Below are positions 42,162-50,399 of a stretch of 64,000 nt of DNA, piece after piece. The translations under genes were made by a program, and so were the position numbers. The notes under the pieces were generated by a model, which saw only the letters and a list, made by a program, of their open reading frames with translations, did not search any database and had not been told where the DNA came from. Each line of letters begins with the position of its first letter. Positions within the stretch are counted from its first letter, which is position 1. The DNA lies in contig NZ_JAFN01000001.1 of NCBI RefSeq assembly GCF_000526155.1, positions 1,492,501 to 1,556,500 of the forward strand, given 5' to 3'. Origin of the DNA: Deferrisoma camini S3R1. GTDB lineage: Bacteria > Desulfobacterota > Deferrisomatia > Deferrisomatales > Deferrisomataceae.

Positions 42162-42493
42162 CGCTCATCCTTGCCGGCCGCGCTCTGCAGCCGGGGCCAG
42201 AGGTATGTCTCCAATGCCAGGACCCGTTCCACTTCGCCCATGGCCGCGCCGCACGATCGGGCCAGGTCGAGCAGGGGGCCGAGCATCAGCCTGCCGGTCA
42301 TGCCGTCGCGGCCATGGGCGTGACACAGGGTCCACAGGTGCCACACCAGCTCGTTGGCCGGGTGCAGGGGCTCGGGGTCGGCCGATGGGCAGCCCCCGCA
42401 CGGAGGGTCCACCCCATCCAGTTCGTGTGCTTCGGCGCAGTCTTCGCACGACACGCGGCCCGGCCGGACCTGCGCGTCGGCGAAGCGCCTCAG
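42158..42493 (-). CDS. T-frame extension of the tail assembly chaperone (-1 frameshift product)
   Basis: The frame has no good start and reads on from the chaperone gene by a -1 shift at GGGAAAC. The extension has about 111 residues with a zinc-like Cys set (SCEDC, CGGC) and helices. The fusion product would total about 226 residues, as in lambda gpGT. It ends at the tape-measure start. Confidence 0.8.
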   Translation of the reverse strand: MRRFADAQVRPGRVSCEDCAEAHELDGVDPPCGGCPSADPEPLHPANELVWHLWTLCHAHGRDGMTGRLMLGPLLDLARSCGAAMGEVERVLALETYLWPRLQSAAGKDER

Positions 42494-42837
42494 TTTCCCT
42501 CCAGTTCCTCCCGGTGTTTGCGCCGCGCCTCGTCGATCTTGTCGAGCACCTCGCCGGCGACGTCGCTGTGCTTCTCGAACACCCAACGCCGGTTTTCGGG
42601 GGTGCACTCCAGGGGCTCGCCGGCCCGGGTCACGTTGCCCCAGGCCGTGATCGTGCGCTCGAACAGCTCACGGCCGAACCCGGCCACGTCGAACTCCTCG
42701 TGGGTCCGGCCGCGTTTCACCGTGACGGTGGTGTGCTTCTTGACTAGCCGGTTCAGCTCGGTGGTGTCGAGGGGCGTGCCCTCGAACCACGCATCGCCCA
42801 CGGTGACCCGGTAGCGTTCGGGGATTCCGAGTTCCAT
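42490..42837 (-). CDS. Tail assembly chaperone (gpG-like)
   Basis: The 115-residue protein (ELGIPERYRVTVGDAWFEGTPLDT...) lies between the tail tube and tape measure and ends in a charged helix (DKIDEARRKHREELEGN). Position, size and the slippery site in its penultimate codons mark it as the G protein of a G/GT pair. Confidence 0.8.
   Translation of the reverse strand: MELGIPERYRVTVGDAWFEGTPLDTTELNRLVKKHTTVTVKRGRTHEEFDVAGFGRELFERTITAWGNVTRAGEPLECTPENRRWVFEKHSDVAGEVLDKIDEARRKHREELEGN
42493..42499 (-). promoter_or_regulatory. Programmed -1 frameshift site GGGAAAC
   Basis: Read on the minus strand in the chaperone frame it is G-GGA-AAC followed at once by TGA. This is a classic X-XXY-YYZ slippery heptamer in the correct phase, and the -1 frame is open for 111 more codons. 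Confidence 0.88.
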
Positions 42838-42871
42838 GCTTCTGTCTCCTCCTGTGGTTGCCGCAAGCGGC

Positions 42872-44038
42872 TTAGCTGTACGTGAACTTGATCTCGTCCT
42901 CGAGGGCCGAGCTGGCCTTGGCGTCGAACGGCAGGGTGATCTCCAGGGTGGGATCGGCCGTCTCCACCTCGCCCACGTTGTAACGGCCCTGGGGTAGCTC
43001 GATGAGCAGGCGCGAGCCGGCCGAGCGGTGGGTCCAGTCGACGGCGAAGCTCTTGTCGGTATCGTCGGCCCGCAGATTCACCACGCTGGACGTGCGCATC
43101 ACCGAGCGCACGCTGGCGTTGACGGTGCGGGTCTTGGCCGCCAGCCCCACGGGGTAGTCGGCCTGGGTCGGATCCTCGGGGACCTCCGTGATCTCGGAGA
43201 GCTCGCGGGTGTACTCCACCGACCACTCCTTCCATTTGACCGCCGTGCCGTTCACCTTCACGGCCGGCCGGTCGTCGATGGGCGCGCCCACCTTGGTGGG
43301 CGTGGGCAGGGCCAGGGGCACCACGGCGGCACCCGAGCTCTGGTCGGTGTTCACGTCGGGGCTGACGGTGAGCTCGTTGGTGCTGGTGTCCACGGCCGTC
43401 ACGGTGTAGCCCGAGCCGCCGTTGTCGTCGGTGCCCACCTGGATCCGCGCGCCCACGCTGAACGGCTTGGCGTCGGCCACCGGCACGGTGGGGGTGGGAG
43501 TGGTGGCGCCGTTGATGGCCGAGCTCAGGCTGCTCTCGCCGCACCAGCCCAGCCGCACGAACTGGGCCCCGGCCTCGGCCTCGGCGAACCCGTTCTCGCT
43601 CTGGCGGATCGAGAGCTGGTTGATCTTGGCCCCGGTGGCGAAGACCACCACGTTGCCCACGCCGAACCAGATCGTGTAAGGGCTCTGGTCCTTGTGCAGC
43701 GTGTAGACCACGCTGGTGCCGGCGTTGACCGTTTCGGTGCCGCACAGGGCCTTGAGGATCGGCGCCTCCTGCGGTTTACTGCCGGCCGTGCCGCTGGGCC
43801 GGAAGTAGAACGGGAGCCGCAGCGTGCCGGAACTGCGCAGGTCGCGGATGAGCGCCGTGACCGAGCCCGTGTCGGCCACTTCGTTGGCCCGGGTGTGCGC
43901 GGTGGGCTGGCTGGGCAGGCCGATGCCGTCGCGCAACTGCACGGCGTCGGCCGCCGCGGGGAACACCGGGGTGCCCTCGGTGGTCTCGGCCACCACGAAG
44001 CACGTCAGCCCTTCGGGGATCAGGATCTGTTCGGACAT
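42872..44038 (-). CDS. Major tail tube protein
   Basis: The 388-residue protein lies just upstream of the frameshift pair. It has a beta-rich core typical of tail tubes (FVVAETTEGTPVFPAAADAV, LPFYFRPSGTAGSKPQEAPILKALCG, VGNVVVFATGAKINQLSI) and a middle insert with AVDTSTNELTV. The C-terminal part resembles a second tube or Ig-like domain. Confidence rests mostly on position and general pattern. Confidence 0.8.
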   Translation of the reverse strand: MSEQILIPEGLTCFVVAETTEGTPVFPAAADAVQLRDGIGLPSQPTAHTRANEVADTGSVTALIRDLRSSGTLRLPFYFRPSGTAGSKPQEAPILKALCGTETVNAGTSVVYTLHKDQSPYTIWFGVGNVVVFATGAKINQLSIRQSENGFAEAEAGAQFVRLGWCGESSLSSAINGATTPTPTVPVADAKPFSVGARIQVGTDDNGGSGYTVTAVDTSTNELTVSPDVNTDQSSGAAVVPLALPTPTKVGAPIDDRPAVKVNGTAVKWKEWSVEYTRELSEITEVPEDPTQADYPVGLAAKTRTVNASVRSVMRTSSVVNLRADDTDKSFAVDWTHRSAGSRLLIELPQGRYNVGEVETADPTLEITLPFDAKASSALEDEIKFTYS

Positions 44039-44049
44039 GGATCAGCCTC

Positions 44050-44475
44050 CTATCGACTCACCAACGTCGGCACGGCGTAGCTCTGGGCGTAGCAGTATCT
44101 GCCCCTGTGGGCGGCCATGAGCTCCTCGTCGCCCACCAGGCGCACCCGGCGGCCGTCGATCGACGAGGTCGTCAGGTGCGCTTCGAGGGCGTCCAGGATC
44201 GTCAGGGCCCGGGTCTGGCCGTCGCCGAAGTCGTCGGTCTCGGTGAACACGAGCACGTCGTACAGGTACGTGGCCTCGTGGGTATCGGCCCCGGCCTCCA
44301 GGGGTGGGCCGTTCGAGATTCGATCCAGGGACACGGCGATATGGGGGAACGCGGCGTCGGGGTTCAGCGTGAGGTCCTCGCCGTCCCACACGTCCACCTC
44401 GTCGTCGGGCACCCCGGTGTTGGCAGCCTTCACCAGGGCCAGAAACGCGTCGAGGTGCTGCTGGCGAGTGAGCAT
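44050..44475 (-). CDS. Tail terminator-like protein
   Basis: The 141-residue protein precedes the tail tube gene and has the pattern of gpU-like terminators: helical N-terminus (MLTRQQHLDAFLALVKAA), then strands TYLYDVLVFTETDD and a helix (ALTILDALEAHL). Position fits. Confidence 0.65.
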   Translation of the reverse strand: MLTRQQHLDAFLALVKAANTGVPDDEVDVWDGEDLTLNPDAAFPHIAVSLDRISNGPPLEAGADTHEATYLYDVLVFTETDDFGDGQTRALTILDALEAHLTTSSIDGRRVRLVGDEELMAAHRGRYCYAQSYAVPTLVSR

Positions 44476-44478
44476 GGG

Positions 44479-45285
44479 TTACCTCCACAGTGGCTTCGGG
44501 CGGGTCCGCCAGAAGTTCGATCCGAGCCGCTTGACATCGCTGACAGAACCTCCAGCTAGGTCACTGAAATCGGCATGCTCCCACCATCGCCCCTTGCTCC
44601 AGCGCCGACCTTCCATCTGCATCTGGTACAGGCGCAGGATGTAGCGCGGCGACCGCAGGCGTTCCGCTGCTACGATGTCAGCAACCCAGTTCCGCTCGGG
44701 CCAATGAATGAGCGTGCCCCTTTTCGGGATCCAACCCTTTGGGATCTCCCGCCACCTGCGGCCCCCCGACATGTAGCGGGCCCGGCGTTTCTGCCAGCGC
44801 TCGCTATAAGGTGTCGTCCTGCGAGGGTTCTGTACCGGCTCCCCCCAGCGCCGGCGCAGTTTGTACGCGATCCATGCCTGTTGCTCGCGGGTCACATAGT
44901 GCGTGCCCCCGGTGGCGAGCTCCTCGATCATCTTGATGGGCACCGCGGAGATGCGGGTGCGCATCTGCCCCTTGACGCTGCCGACCCGGCGCCATTGCCC
45001 GGGGCCGACCCATAGCTCCATGTCGTCGCCATGGTCTCGCACGGTATAGGCGATGCGCTTCCCGAAGGCGTACAGCGCTTTGTTCTGCGCGCGGTAAGTT
45101 CTGGCGAGCTCCCGGGTGAGGGGAGCCCTTGGCGGGCCGACGCCGGCAAAGAACTCGTCCTGCACCACCGTCCGTAGCCGGAAGCCTTCGCCCTGGAACG
45201 CCCGCCGGATGGCCCGTCGGTGCCCCCGGTACCACCCCTCGCTCAGGGCCTTGATCTGATCGGTGTCGAGGTGGATGTCGATCAC
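44479..45285 (-). CDS. Minor tail / tail completion protein
   Basis: The 268-residue basic protein is in the gpZ/HK97-gp10 position. It has a helical N-terminal region (IKALSEGWYRGHRRAIRRAFQGEGF) and is rich in Arg and Trp. No firm family match is evident. Confidence 0.6.
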   Translation of the reverse strand: MIDIHLDTDQIKALSEGWYRGHRRAIRRAFQGEGFRLRTVVQDEFFAGVGPPRAPLTRELARTYRAQNKALYAFGKRIAYTVRDHGDDMELWVGPGQWRRVGSVKGQMRTRISAVPIKMIEELATGGTHYVTREQQAWIAYKLRRRWGEPVQNPRRTTPYSERWQKRRARYMSGGRRWREIPKGWIPKRGTLIHWPERNWVADIVAAERLRSPRYILRLYQMQMEGRRWSKGRWWEHADFSDLAGGSVSDVKRLGSNFWRTRPKPLWR

Positions 45286-45288
45286 GGC

Positions 45289-45657
45289 TCACCGCCTCGC
45301 CAGGGGCCTCACGTTGCGCTCCACCCGCAGCCGCCACATGCCCGCCTCGCGGCGGATCGACTCGACCTCCCAGGTCTCCGCGGCGCTCACGTCGTCCGGG
45401 TAACGCGTGAGCATGGCCCGGCGCTTGGGGTTCACGCTGCCGGCCACGTCCTGGAGGTCCGCCTCGGGCACCAGCACCTCGCACGCGTCGGCCACGAACC
45501 CCGCGCCCACCTCGGCCACCTCCACCGCGCCCCACACCGCCCGCACCCGCACGGGCGTGGAGGCCAGGTCGGGGTGGTCGTAGTCGGAGGTCTCGGCGAA
45601 GTCCGGGCCGAACAGGGTGCGCTCCATGTCGTGGGCGGCCATGGTCGAAAGGGGCAT
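45289..45657 (-). CDS. Head-tail connector-like protein
   Basis: The 122-residue, acidic beta-rich protein (RVRAVWGAVEVAEVGAGFVADACEVLV) has the size and position of head-closure proteins between capsid and tail completion genes. Family not certain. Confidence 0.6.
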   Translation of the reverse strand: MPLSTMAAHDMERTLFGPDFAETSDYDHPDLASTPVRVRAVWGAVEVAEVGAGFVADACEVLVPEADLQDVAGSVNPKRRAMLTRYPDDVSAAETWEVESIRREAGMWRLRVERNVRPLARR

Positions 45658-45732
45658 GGGGCCTCCTCGAAATGCGGCCGGCCCGGGCCCGGAGGCGGGG
45701 GCGTACCTCCTGGGCCCGGGCGCCGCGGCCGG

Positions 45733-46068
45733 CTACTGCTTCAGCAGCACCGGGATCGTGGTGGTGGCCCCGGCCGTCACCGCGCCCAGGGCGTAGCCGA
45801 ACAGGGTGCCGCTGGTATCCTTGTTGAGCTCCGAGCCGTCATGGTAGATGGCATCGCCCACCGCCACGGCCGCGTTGGCCGCCCCGTCCCAGCCGTGCAC
45901 GGCCAGGTCGAACACGCCCCGGATCTCCACGGCCCCGGACGAGCCGTTGGCAATGTCCACCAGGGCCACGCCCGTGATCTGCCCCACCACCACCGGATCG
46001 CCCGAGCTGGCGCCCCCGGAGGGGGCCAGGTCGAGGATCCGCCCATCCTGAACCTTGTTCGTCGCCAT
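45733..46068 (-). CDS. Capsid decoration protein (DUF2190-like)
   Basis: The 111-residue beta-rich protein (GDPVVVGQITGVALVDI, AVAVGDAIYHDGSELNK, GTLFGYALGAVTAG) matches the DUF2190 capsid-cement type. It follows the capsid gene, as usual. Confidence 0.85.
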   Translation of the reverse strand: MATNKVQDGRILDLAPSGGASSGDPVVVGQITGVALVDIANGSSGAVEIRGVFDLAVHGWDGAANAAVAVGDAIYHDGSELNKDTSGTLFGYALGAVTAGATTTIPVLLKQ

Positions 46069-46084
46069 GATCCCTTCTCCTTTG

Positions 46085-46165
46085 GTCTTGGGAATCGGTC
46101 GTCGGTCAACGGTCTACGGTCGTCGGTTCCCCGTCACCCGTCACCGATCACGCGTCACCGCTCAT
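46085..46165. repeat. GTCACCCGTCACCGATCACG degenerate repeat
   Basis: Short units related to GTCACC, GATCAC and GGTCGTCGGT are repeated between the capsid and decoration genes. A related run lies at 57605-57735. Confidence 0.6.
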
Positions 46166-48255
46166 CACGCGCCGGGGTTCTTCGCCAGGGCCTTCCAGCT
46201 CACGGCCTTGGCGCCGGCGTCGATACGCACCTTGTACTCCACCCCGTCCACGGTCCACCCGTTGCGGGTCTCCAGGTACGGCCGCTGCACGCCATTCAGG
46301 AAGTACACCACCACCGTCTTGCCCCGGGGCCCGGCCAGGTACCACGCGGTGGCCGAGTCGTCGTCGAGCCGCGGCTCGTATACCCGCGTGAAGTAGGTGC
46401 CCGCGTAGGGGTTGGCCCGGGTGGCGCCGGTGTCGGTGGCGTGGAACTGCATGCTGTTGAAGAACACCTCGGCCGAGCCTTCCAGGGCCACCGGAGCGAT
46501 GAAGAACCGCGGCCGGATGTTGAGCCGGCGCTTGCCCTGCAGGTCCTTATGGAGCTTCATCAGCTTGATCAGCTCGGCGATGGTGGTCTCGCTGGGCGCG
46601 CCGGCCGTGCCCAGGTTCCCGTGGTTCGAGTGGAACAGGGCCACACCGTCGCCCATGGTGGGGTTCGTGGTGAGCTCGGCGTACGCCACGTCGCCCACCT
46701 TGCGGGCGGCGGCCTCGCCGTGGGCCCGGGGGATGTCGGTCAGGGCCTGGAGGTCGTCGTTGATGATCGTCTGCCGGGAAATCACGAACAGCTTCCCGTA
46801 CGTGGCGATCCGGTACTCCTCCTTGGCCTCGGTGCGCTTGCCGTGCTTGTACTCCTCGTCCTCGTCGATCTGATCGAGGTCCGAGGCCTCGCTCACGCTC
46901 ACCAGCGTGTGGGTCTTGAAGTCGCTCACCTGGCCGGTGGCGCACCAGAGCCTCCAGGTCTCCTCGGCCGTGTCGAACCCGGTGAACAGGCTCTTGTTGG
47001 CCACGTTGGCCAGGATGTTCGGGAAGTCGCTCGTGCTGAGCGCCCGGCCCACCACGTCGCGCGGGTCGCCGTAGAGCCGGCCCTGGCCGGCCATGCGCAG
47101 GCTCTCCCGGGCCATGTCCACCAGGCTCATGCCCAGCAGCTCGTCGTGCCCCGCGGCGGCCCCATCGGCCTCGATGATGCCGCCCCGCACCAGCAGGGCG
47201 TCCTGGGCGGCCGCGCGGAACTTGTCGCGGTCCTCCAGCCCCACCTCGATGTGCGCGGCAGGGGTCGGGGCCTTCTCGGCCCGCTCGGCCACCACCTCCA
47301 GAGCCTCGGCCCGGGCCCGGTCCACGGTCACGCCGTCACGGATCCATCCGCTGAGCCTGTCGCCCAGGTCGAACCGCTCGGCCATGGCCGTCAGCTCGGC
47401 CACGCGCTCGCGCTCCGCGCGGATCTCGTCCCGGATCTTGGCGCGGTAGTCGTCGAGCGAGATCACGTTGCCGCCGTCGGCGCGCGCGGCAGCATCGCCG
47501 CCGTCGGACGCATCGCCACCGGCCCGGGCGGCCTCGGCCTCGGCGACCGTGAGCTTTCCCCCCTCGATCGCCTCCTCGAGGAACCGCAGGGCCTCCTCGG
47601 TGTCGGCCTCGGCCCGCAGGCCCAGCTTTTCCAGCAGTTTCCGCAGCTTCTCGTTCATCTCCGTCACCTCCTCGATGGGTTGATCGTCCGCCCGGGCCTT
47701 CGCCGCCTCGTCCGCGCCGATGGGGCACGCGCTGAGCTCCCGCGGAGTCCAGCGCGTCACCAGGATGGCCGGGCCTTTCCATTTGCGGCCGTACACCACG
47801 GCCGTCTCTCCCTCTTTGAGCCGCCGGAACTCGTCGCGGCGGTACCCGATGCTGAAGTCCGTTAGGTGCCCCTCGGCGATCTTCTCGAACGCCTGCTCGG
47901 CCCGCTCGTCGCTGGCGAACACCGCCCGGGCCATGAGCCGGTCGCCCTCCACCCGCAGCTCCCGGGCCGAGCCGATCACGTCCTGGGTGCTCCACCGGCT
48001 GTGGGTGTCGAGCAGCGGCACCTGCCGGCTCTCGGGGATCTGACACCCCTGCATCAGCAGATACTCGGGCACCCGGCCGAGCTCCCAGTCGTACACGTCC
48101 ACCGGGTTCTCGGTGGCGGCCACCACCTCCACCGAGCGGGTCTTGCGGTCGAGCGTGGCCGGCCCGGGCCCGTCGCCGTCGGGCTTGGGCAGGGGCACGG
48201 CCCGGCGACCGAGCTCGGGCAGGCGCGTATGCTTCCTCTTCTGGCGTCGCGGCAT
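46165..48255 (-). CDS. Prohead protease-major capsid protein fusion
   Basis: In the 696-residue protein, residues about 30-200 resemble a prohead protease (VVAATENPVDVYDWELGRV, QVPLLDTHSRWS as candidate His region, GHLTDFSIGYR as candidate Ser region). A charged helical linker or scaffold (about 200-330) follows, and then an HK97-type major capsid domain (ALSTSDFPNILANVANKSL, GVALFHSNHGNLGTAG, RPRFFIAPVALEGSAEVFFNS). Protease, scaffold and capsid are normally separate genes; this fused form is known in some phages. It is probably processed during head maturation. Confidence 0.88.
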   Translation of the reverse strand: MPRRQKRKHTRLPELGRRAVPLPKPDGDGPGPATLDRKTRSVEVVAATENPVDVYDWELGRVPEYLLMQGCQIPESRQVPLLDTHSRWSTQDVIGSARELRVEGDRLMARAVFASDERAEQAFEKIAEGHLTDFSIGYRRDEFRRLKEGETAVVYGRKWKGPAILVTRWTPRELSACPIGADEAAKARADDQPIEEVTEMNEKLRKLLEKLGLRAEADTEEALRFLEEAIEGGKLTVAEAEAARAGGDASDGGDAAARADGGNVISLDDYRAKIRDEIRAERERVAELTAMAERFDLGDRLSGWIRDGVTVDRARAEALEVVAERAEKAPTPAAHIEVGLEDRDKFRAAAQDALLVRGGIIEADGAAAGHDELLGMSLVDMARESLRMAGQGRLYGDPRDVVGRALSTSDFPNILANVANKSLFTGFDTAEETWRLWCATGQVSDFKTHTLVSVSEASDLDQIDEDEEYKHGKRTEAKEEYRIATYGKLFVISRQTIINDDLQALTDIPRAHGEAAARKVGDVAYAELTTNPTMGDGVALFHSNHGNLGTAGAPSETTIAELIKLMKLHKDLQGKRRLNIRPRFFIAPVALEGSAEVFFNSMQFHATDTGATRANPYAGTYFTRVYEPRLDDDSATAWYLAGPRGKTVVVYFLNGVQRPYLETRNGWTVDGVEYKVRIDAGAKAVSWKALAKNPGA

Positions 48256-48258
48256 GGC

Positions 48259-49776
48259 TCACTCTCCGATCAGCGCGGCGGTCACGGCCTCGTCGTCCCC
48301 GTCGAGCAGCGCCTGGGTCACGCGCTCCTCGCTCGCGCCCAGGGCCGCGGGGTTCTGCTGCAGGGCCGTCGACCCCGTGCCCAGGTCCAGCTCGATGCCG
48401 GCCTCCTCGGCCATGCGCCGGGCCTCGGCGATCTGCGCGTACACCTCTTCGAGGTCCCAGCCCCGGCGGGCCACGATCTGCTGGGGCGCGATCAGCCCGG
48501 CCCGCAGGGCCTCCACGTCGGCCTTGATCTCCCTGAGCGGATCGATGGGCTCCTGGCCCGGCGGCATCCACTCCACCCGGCGGTAGGCCCAGGGATTGCG
48601 CCAGTACCCGGGCAGGTCGAGCCGGCCGCTCAACACTGCCCACTCCAGGAACGCGTGGAACAGGGGCTGGCAGAACTGCCGCACGTGGCGGGTGATCACG
48701 GGCCGGAGCTGCTTGGTAAGGTCCGAGCGGCTCACCCGCAGGCTCGAGTAGTTGTGCTCGCTGTAGTCGGCGGCCAGCAGGTCGTAGCTGGTGCCGATGG
48801 TGGCGGCCACGGTGCGCAGCACGAACTTGACGAACAGCCCGAACGACTCGGCCGGCCGGTTGTAGCTGGCGAACTCCACCTTCTCGCCGGGCCGCAGCAG
48901 CTCCACCAGGCCGCCCTCCACCTCCTGCACAACCCGCTCAGACCCGTCGGCCGCGGTCTCGCGCTGGGCGCCCGGGAAGATCGACCCCGGGTCCAGCGAG
49001 TACACGAACGCGACCCACCGGCTGGCCAGTTGCGCCGCGCCCACCTCGTTCTCGATCACGTCGCGGAGCGCGTGGGTCAGCAGCACGGCCGGTGCGAACG
49101 GGCTCACTCCCAACACCTGGCCGGGCCGCAACGTCTGGAACCCGTGGAGCACCCGGTCAGCCGGCACCCGCACCGGCTGCTGCACCAGCCCCTGGGGGTC
49201 GGCCATGTGGTACGCCACCCGCCGGCCCGTATCTGGGTCGATCTCCACCCCGCTCACCACCCGGTTCCGGCCCTGGGGCCGGGCCATCGAATCGGTGAGC
49301 CAGTCCACCTCGTAGGCCTGCACGGCCAGGGGCAGATACCGGCCCGGCTCGCGCACCACCCGCAGCACGTAGAGGAACGCGCCGCTCTCCAGCTCGGTGC
49401 GCTTGGCCAGCCGCATGTGCTCGTGCAGGTGGTTCACGCCGGAGATGTCGGCCTCGTCGCACCACCACTTCCAGGCGTCCTCGATGCGCCGGTTCACCTG
49501 GCGCATCAGGTTCCCGTCGGGGTCGCGCACCCGGGCCTGCAGGGTGAGGCCCTCGCCCACGCCGAAGTCGATCAGGTTGTTCACGGCCCGGGCGAAGTAG
49601 GGGAAGTCGCGCACGAGCTGGCGCACCCGCGCGCGGATGATGGGGGCCGACTGGCCGATCAGCTCGTTCACGTCCACGTCGATCGGCTGCCAGTCGCCGG
49701 TGAGGCGGGTCGTCTTGGCCGCGGCGTACCGCCGGCCCTGGGCCATCAGTCGCCCGAGCTTGGCCCACCCGCTCAC
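48259..49776 (-). CDS. Portal protein, lambda family
   Basis: The 505-residue protein has the PF05136 pattern: RVRQLVRDFPYFARAVNNLIDFGVGEGL, VNRRIEDAWKWWCDEADISG, SGAFLYVLRVV, ADRVLHGFQTLRPGQVLGVSPFAP, and GTSYDLLAADYSEHNYSSLR near residue 330. It forms the dodecamer at the head vertex through which DNA passes. GTG 49776 overlaps the gpW-like stop (GTGA). Confidence 0.93.
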   Translation of the reverse strand: MSGWAKLGRLMAQGRRYAAAKTTRLTGDWQPIDVDVNELIGQSAPIIRARVRQLVRDFPYFARAVNNLIDFGVGEGLTLQARVRDPDGNLMRQVNRRIEDAWKWWCDEADISGVNHLHEHMRLAKRTELESGAFLYVLRVVREPGRYLPLAVQAYEVDWLTDSMARPQGRNRVVSGVEIDPDTGRRVAYHMADPQGLVQQPVRVPADRVLHGFQTLRPGQVLGVSPFAPAVLLTHALRDVIENEVGAAQLASRWVAFVYSLDPGSIFPGAQRETAADGSERVVQEVEGGLVELLRPGEKVEFASYNRPAESFGLFVKFVLRTVAATIGTSYDLLAADYSEHNYSSLRVSRSDLTKQLRPVITRHVRQFCQPLFHAFLEWAVLSGRLDLPGYWRNPWAYRRVEWMPPGQEPIDPLREIKADVEALRAGLIAPQQIVARRGWDLEEVYAQIAEARRMAEEAGIELDLGTGSTALQQNPAALGASEERVTQALLDGDDEAVTAALIGE

Positions 49777-50018
49777 CACGTCCCCCCCGAGCCGACCTTC
49801 AGGCTCACCCGGCGCGGCGCCGTGCCGGCCTCCTCGGCCGCCAGCCGATCCACCAGAGCCAGCAGCTCGCCGAGCTCCTGCACCGTGCGGCACTGCACCT
49901 CCTTGCCGTCGGGCAGGCGGTACCGGGCCACCGTGAGGTCGCGGTTCACCAGGTCGTTCCGCAACCGGTCACGCACATCGGACCACGAGCTGAACGTCAG
50001 GGTCTGAACCTCGGCCAT
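49773..50018 (-). CDS. gpW-like head-tail joining protein
   Basis: The 81-residue protein fits the gpW family: SDVRDRLRNDLVNRDL then a short hairpin YRLPDGKEVQCRTVQELGELLALVDRLAAEE. GGGAGGTGTGC precedes ATG 50018. gpW stabilises packaged DNA at the portal. Confidence 0.85.
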   Translation of the reverse strand: MAEVQTLTFSSWSDVRDRLRNDLVNRDLTVARYRLPDGKEVQCRTVQELGELLALVDRLAAEEAGTAPRRVSLKVGSGGTW

Positions 50019-50110
50019 GCACACCTCCCATGGGCTGGGCAGCCTGGCGGCTGGGCGGCCAGGCGGCACAACATCTTGTGGTGTGCGTTTAGTCTACGGG
50101 CCGATCTTGG

Positions 50111-50161
50111 GGGTGAAGGCGATTGAAAGGAATTGAAAGGCGGGTGAAAGCTGTTGAAAGG
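50111..50161. repeat. Five 10-bp phased TTGAAAGG repeats
   Basis: GGGTGAAGGC, GATTGAAAGG, AATTGAAAGG, CGGGTGAAAG and CTGTTGAAAG follow one another without gaps, each ten bases long, so the TGAAAG motif falls on one face of the helix. They lie upstream of both the gpW gene (minus) and the DUF3800 gene (plus). Confidence 0.75.
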
Positions 50162-50250
50162 ATTTTTGGGGTTGACAGGTGGAAGACTCGTTGGCTATCC
50201 CTGGCTCCATGGGAAATGTGGGAAAACCTGGGAAAGGACGTCAAGACCTC

Positions 50251-50281
50251 TTGACATTCGGGATCCCATGGTCGATATATA
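50251..50281 (+). promoter_or_regulatory. Promoter upstream of the DUF3800 gene
   Basis: TTGACA (50251-50256) is followed 17 bases later by GATATA and 19 bases later by TATATA (50276-50281). The surrounding AT run is unusual in this GC-rich DNA. Confidence 0.65.
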
Positions 50282-50287
50282 TGGTAC

Positions 50288-50381
50288 CTACTGCAGCACA
50301 CACGTTTGCGCCGCACCGACCGGCAGACCCCGGTACGGGCGGCACGTCCTACGGCCACCTCGGTGGCCGTAGTTGCTTTTT
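50288..50381 (+). ncRNA. Candidate terminated leader or small RNA ahead of DUF3800
   Basis: The transcript from the promoter at 50251 would meet a strong terminator at 50349-50381 (CTACGGCCAC and GTGGCCGTAG, loop CTCG, then TTGCTTTTT), only 19 bases before the DUF3800 start. About 94 bases would be made. It could be an independent small RNA or an attenuator controlling the gene. Confidence 0.55.
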
Positions 50382-50399
50382 GGGCTCAGGGGAGCGGCC

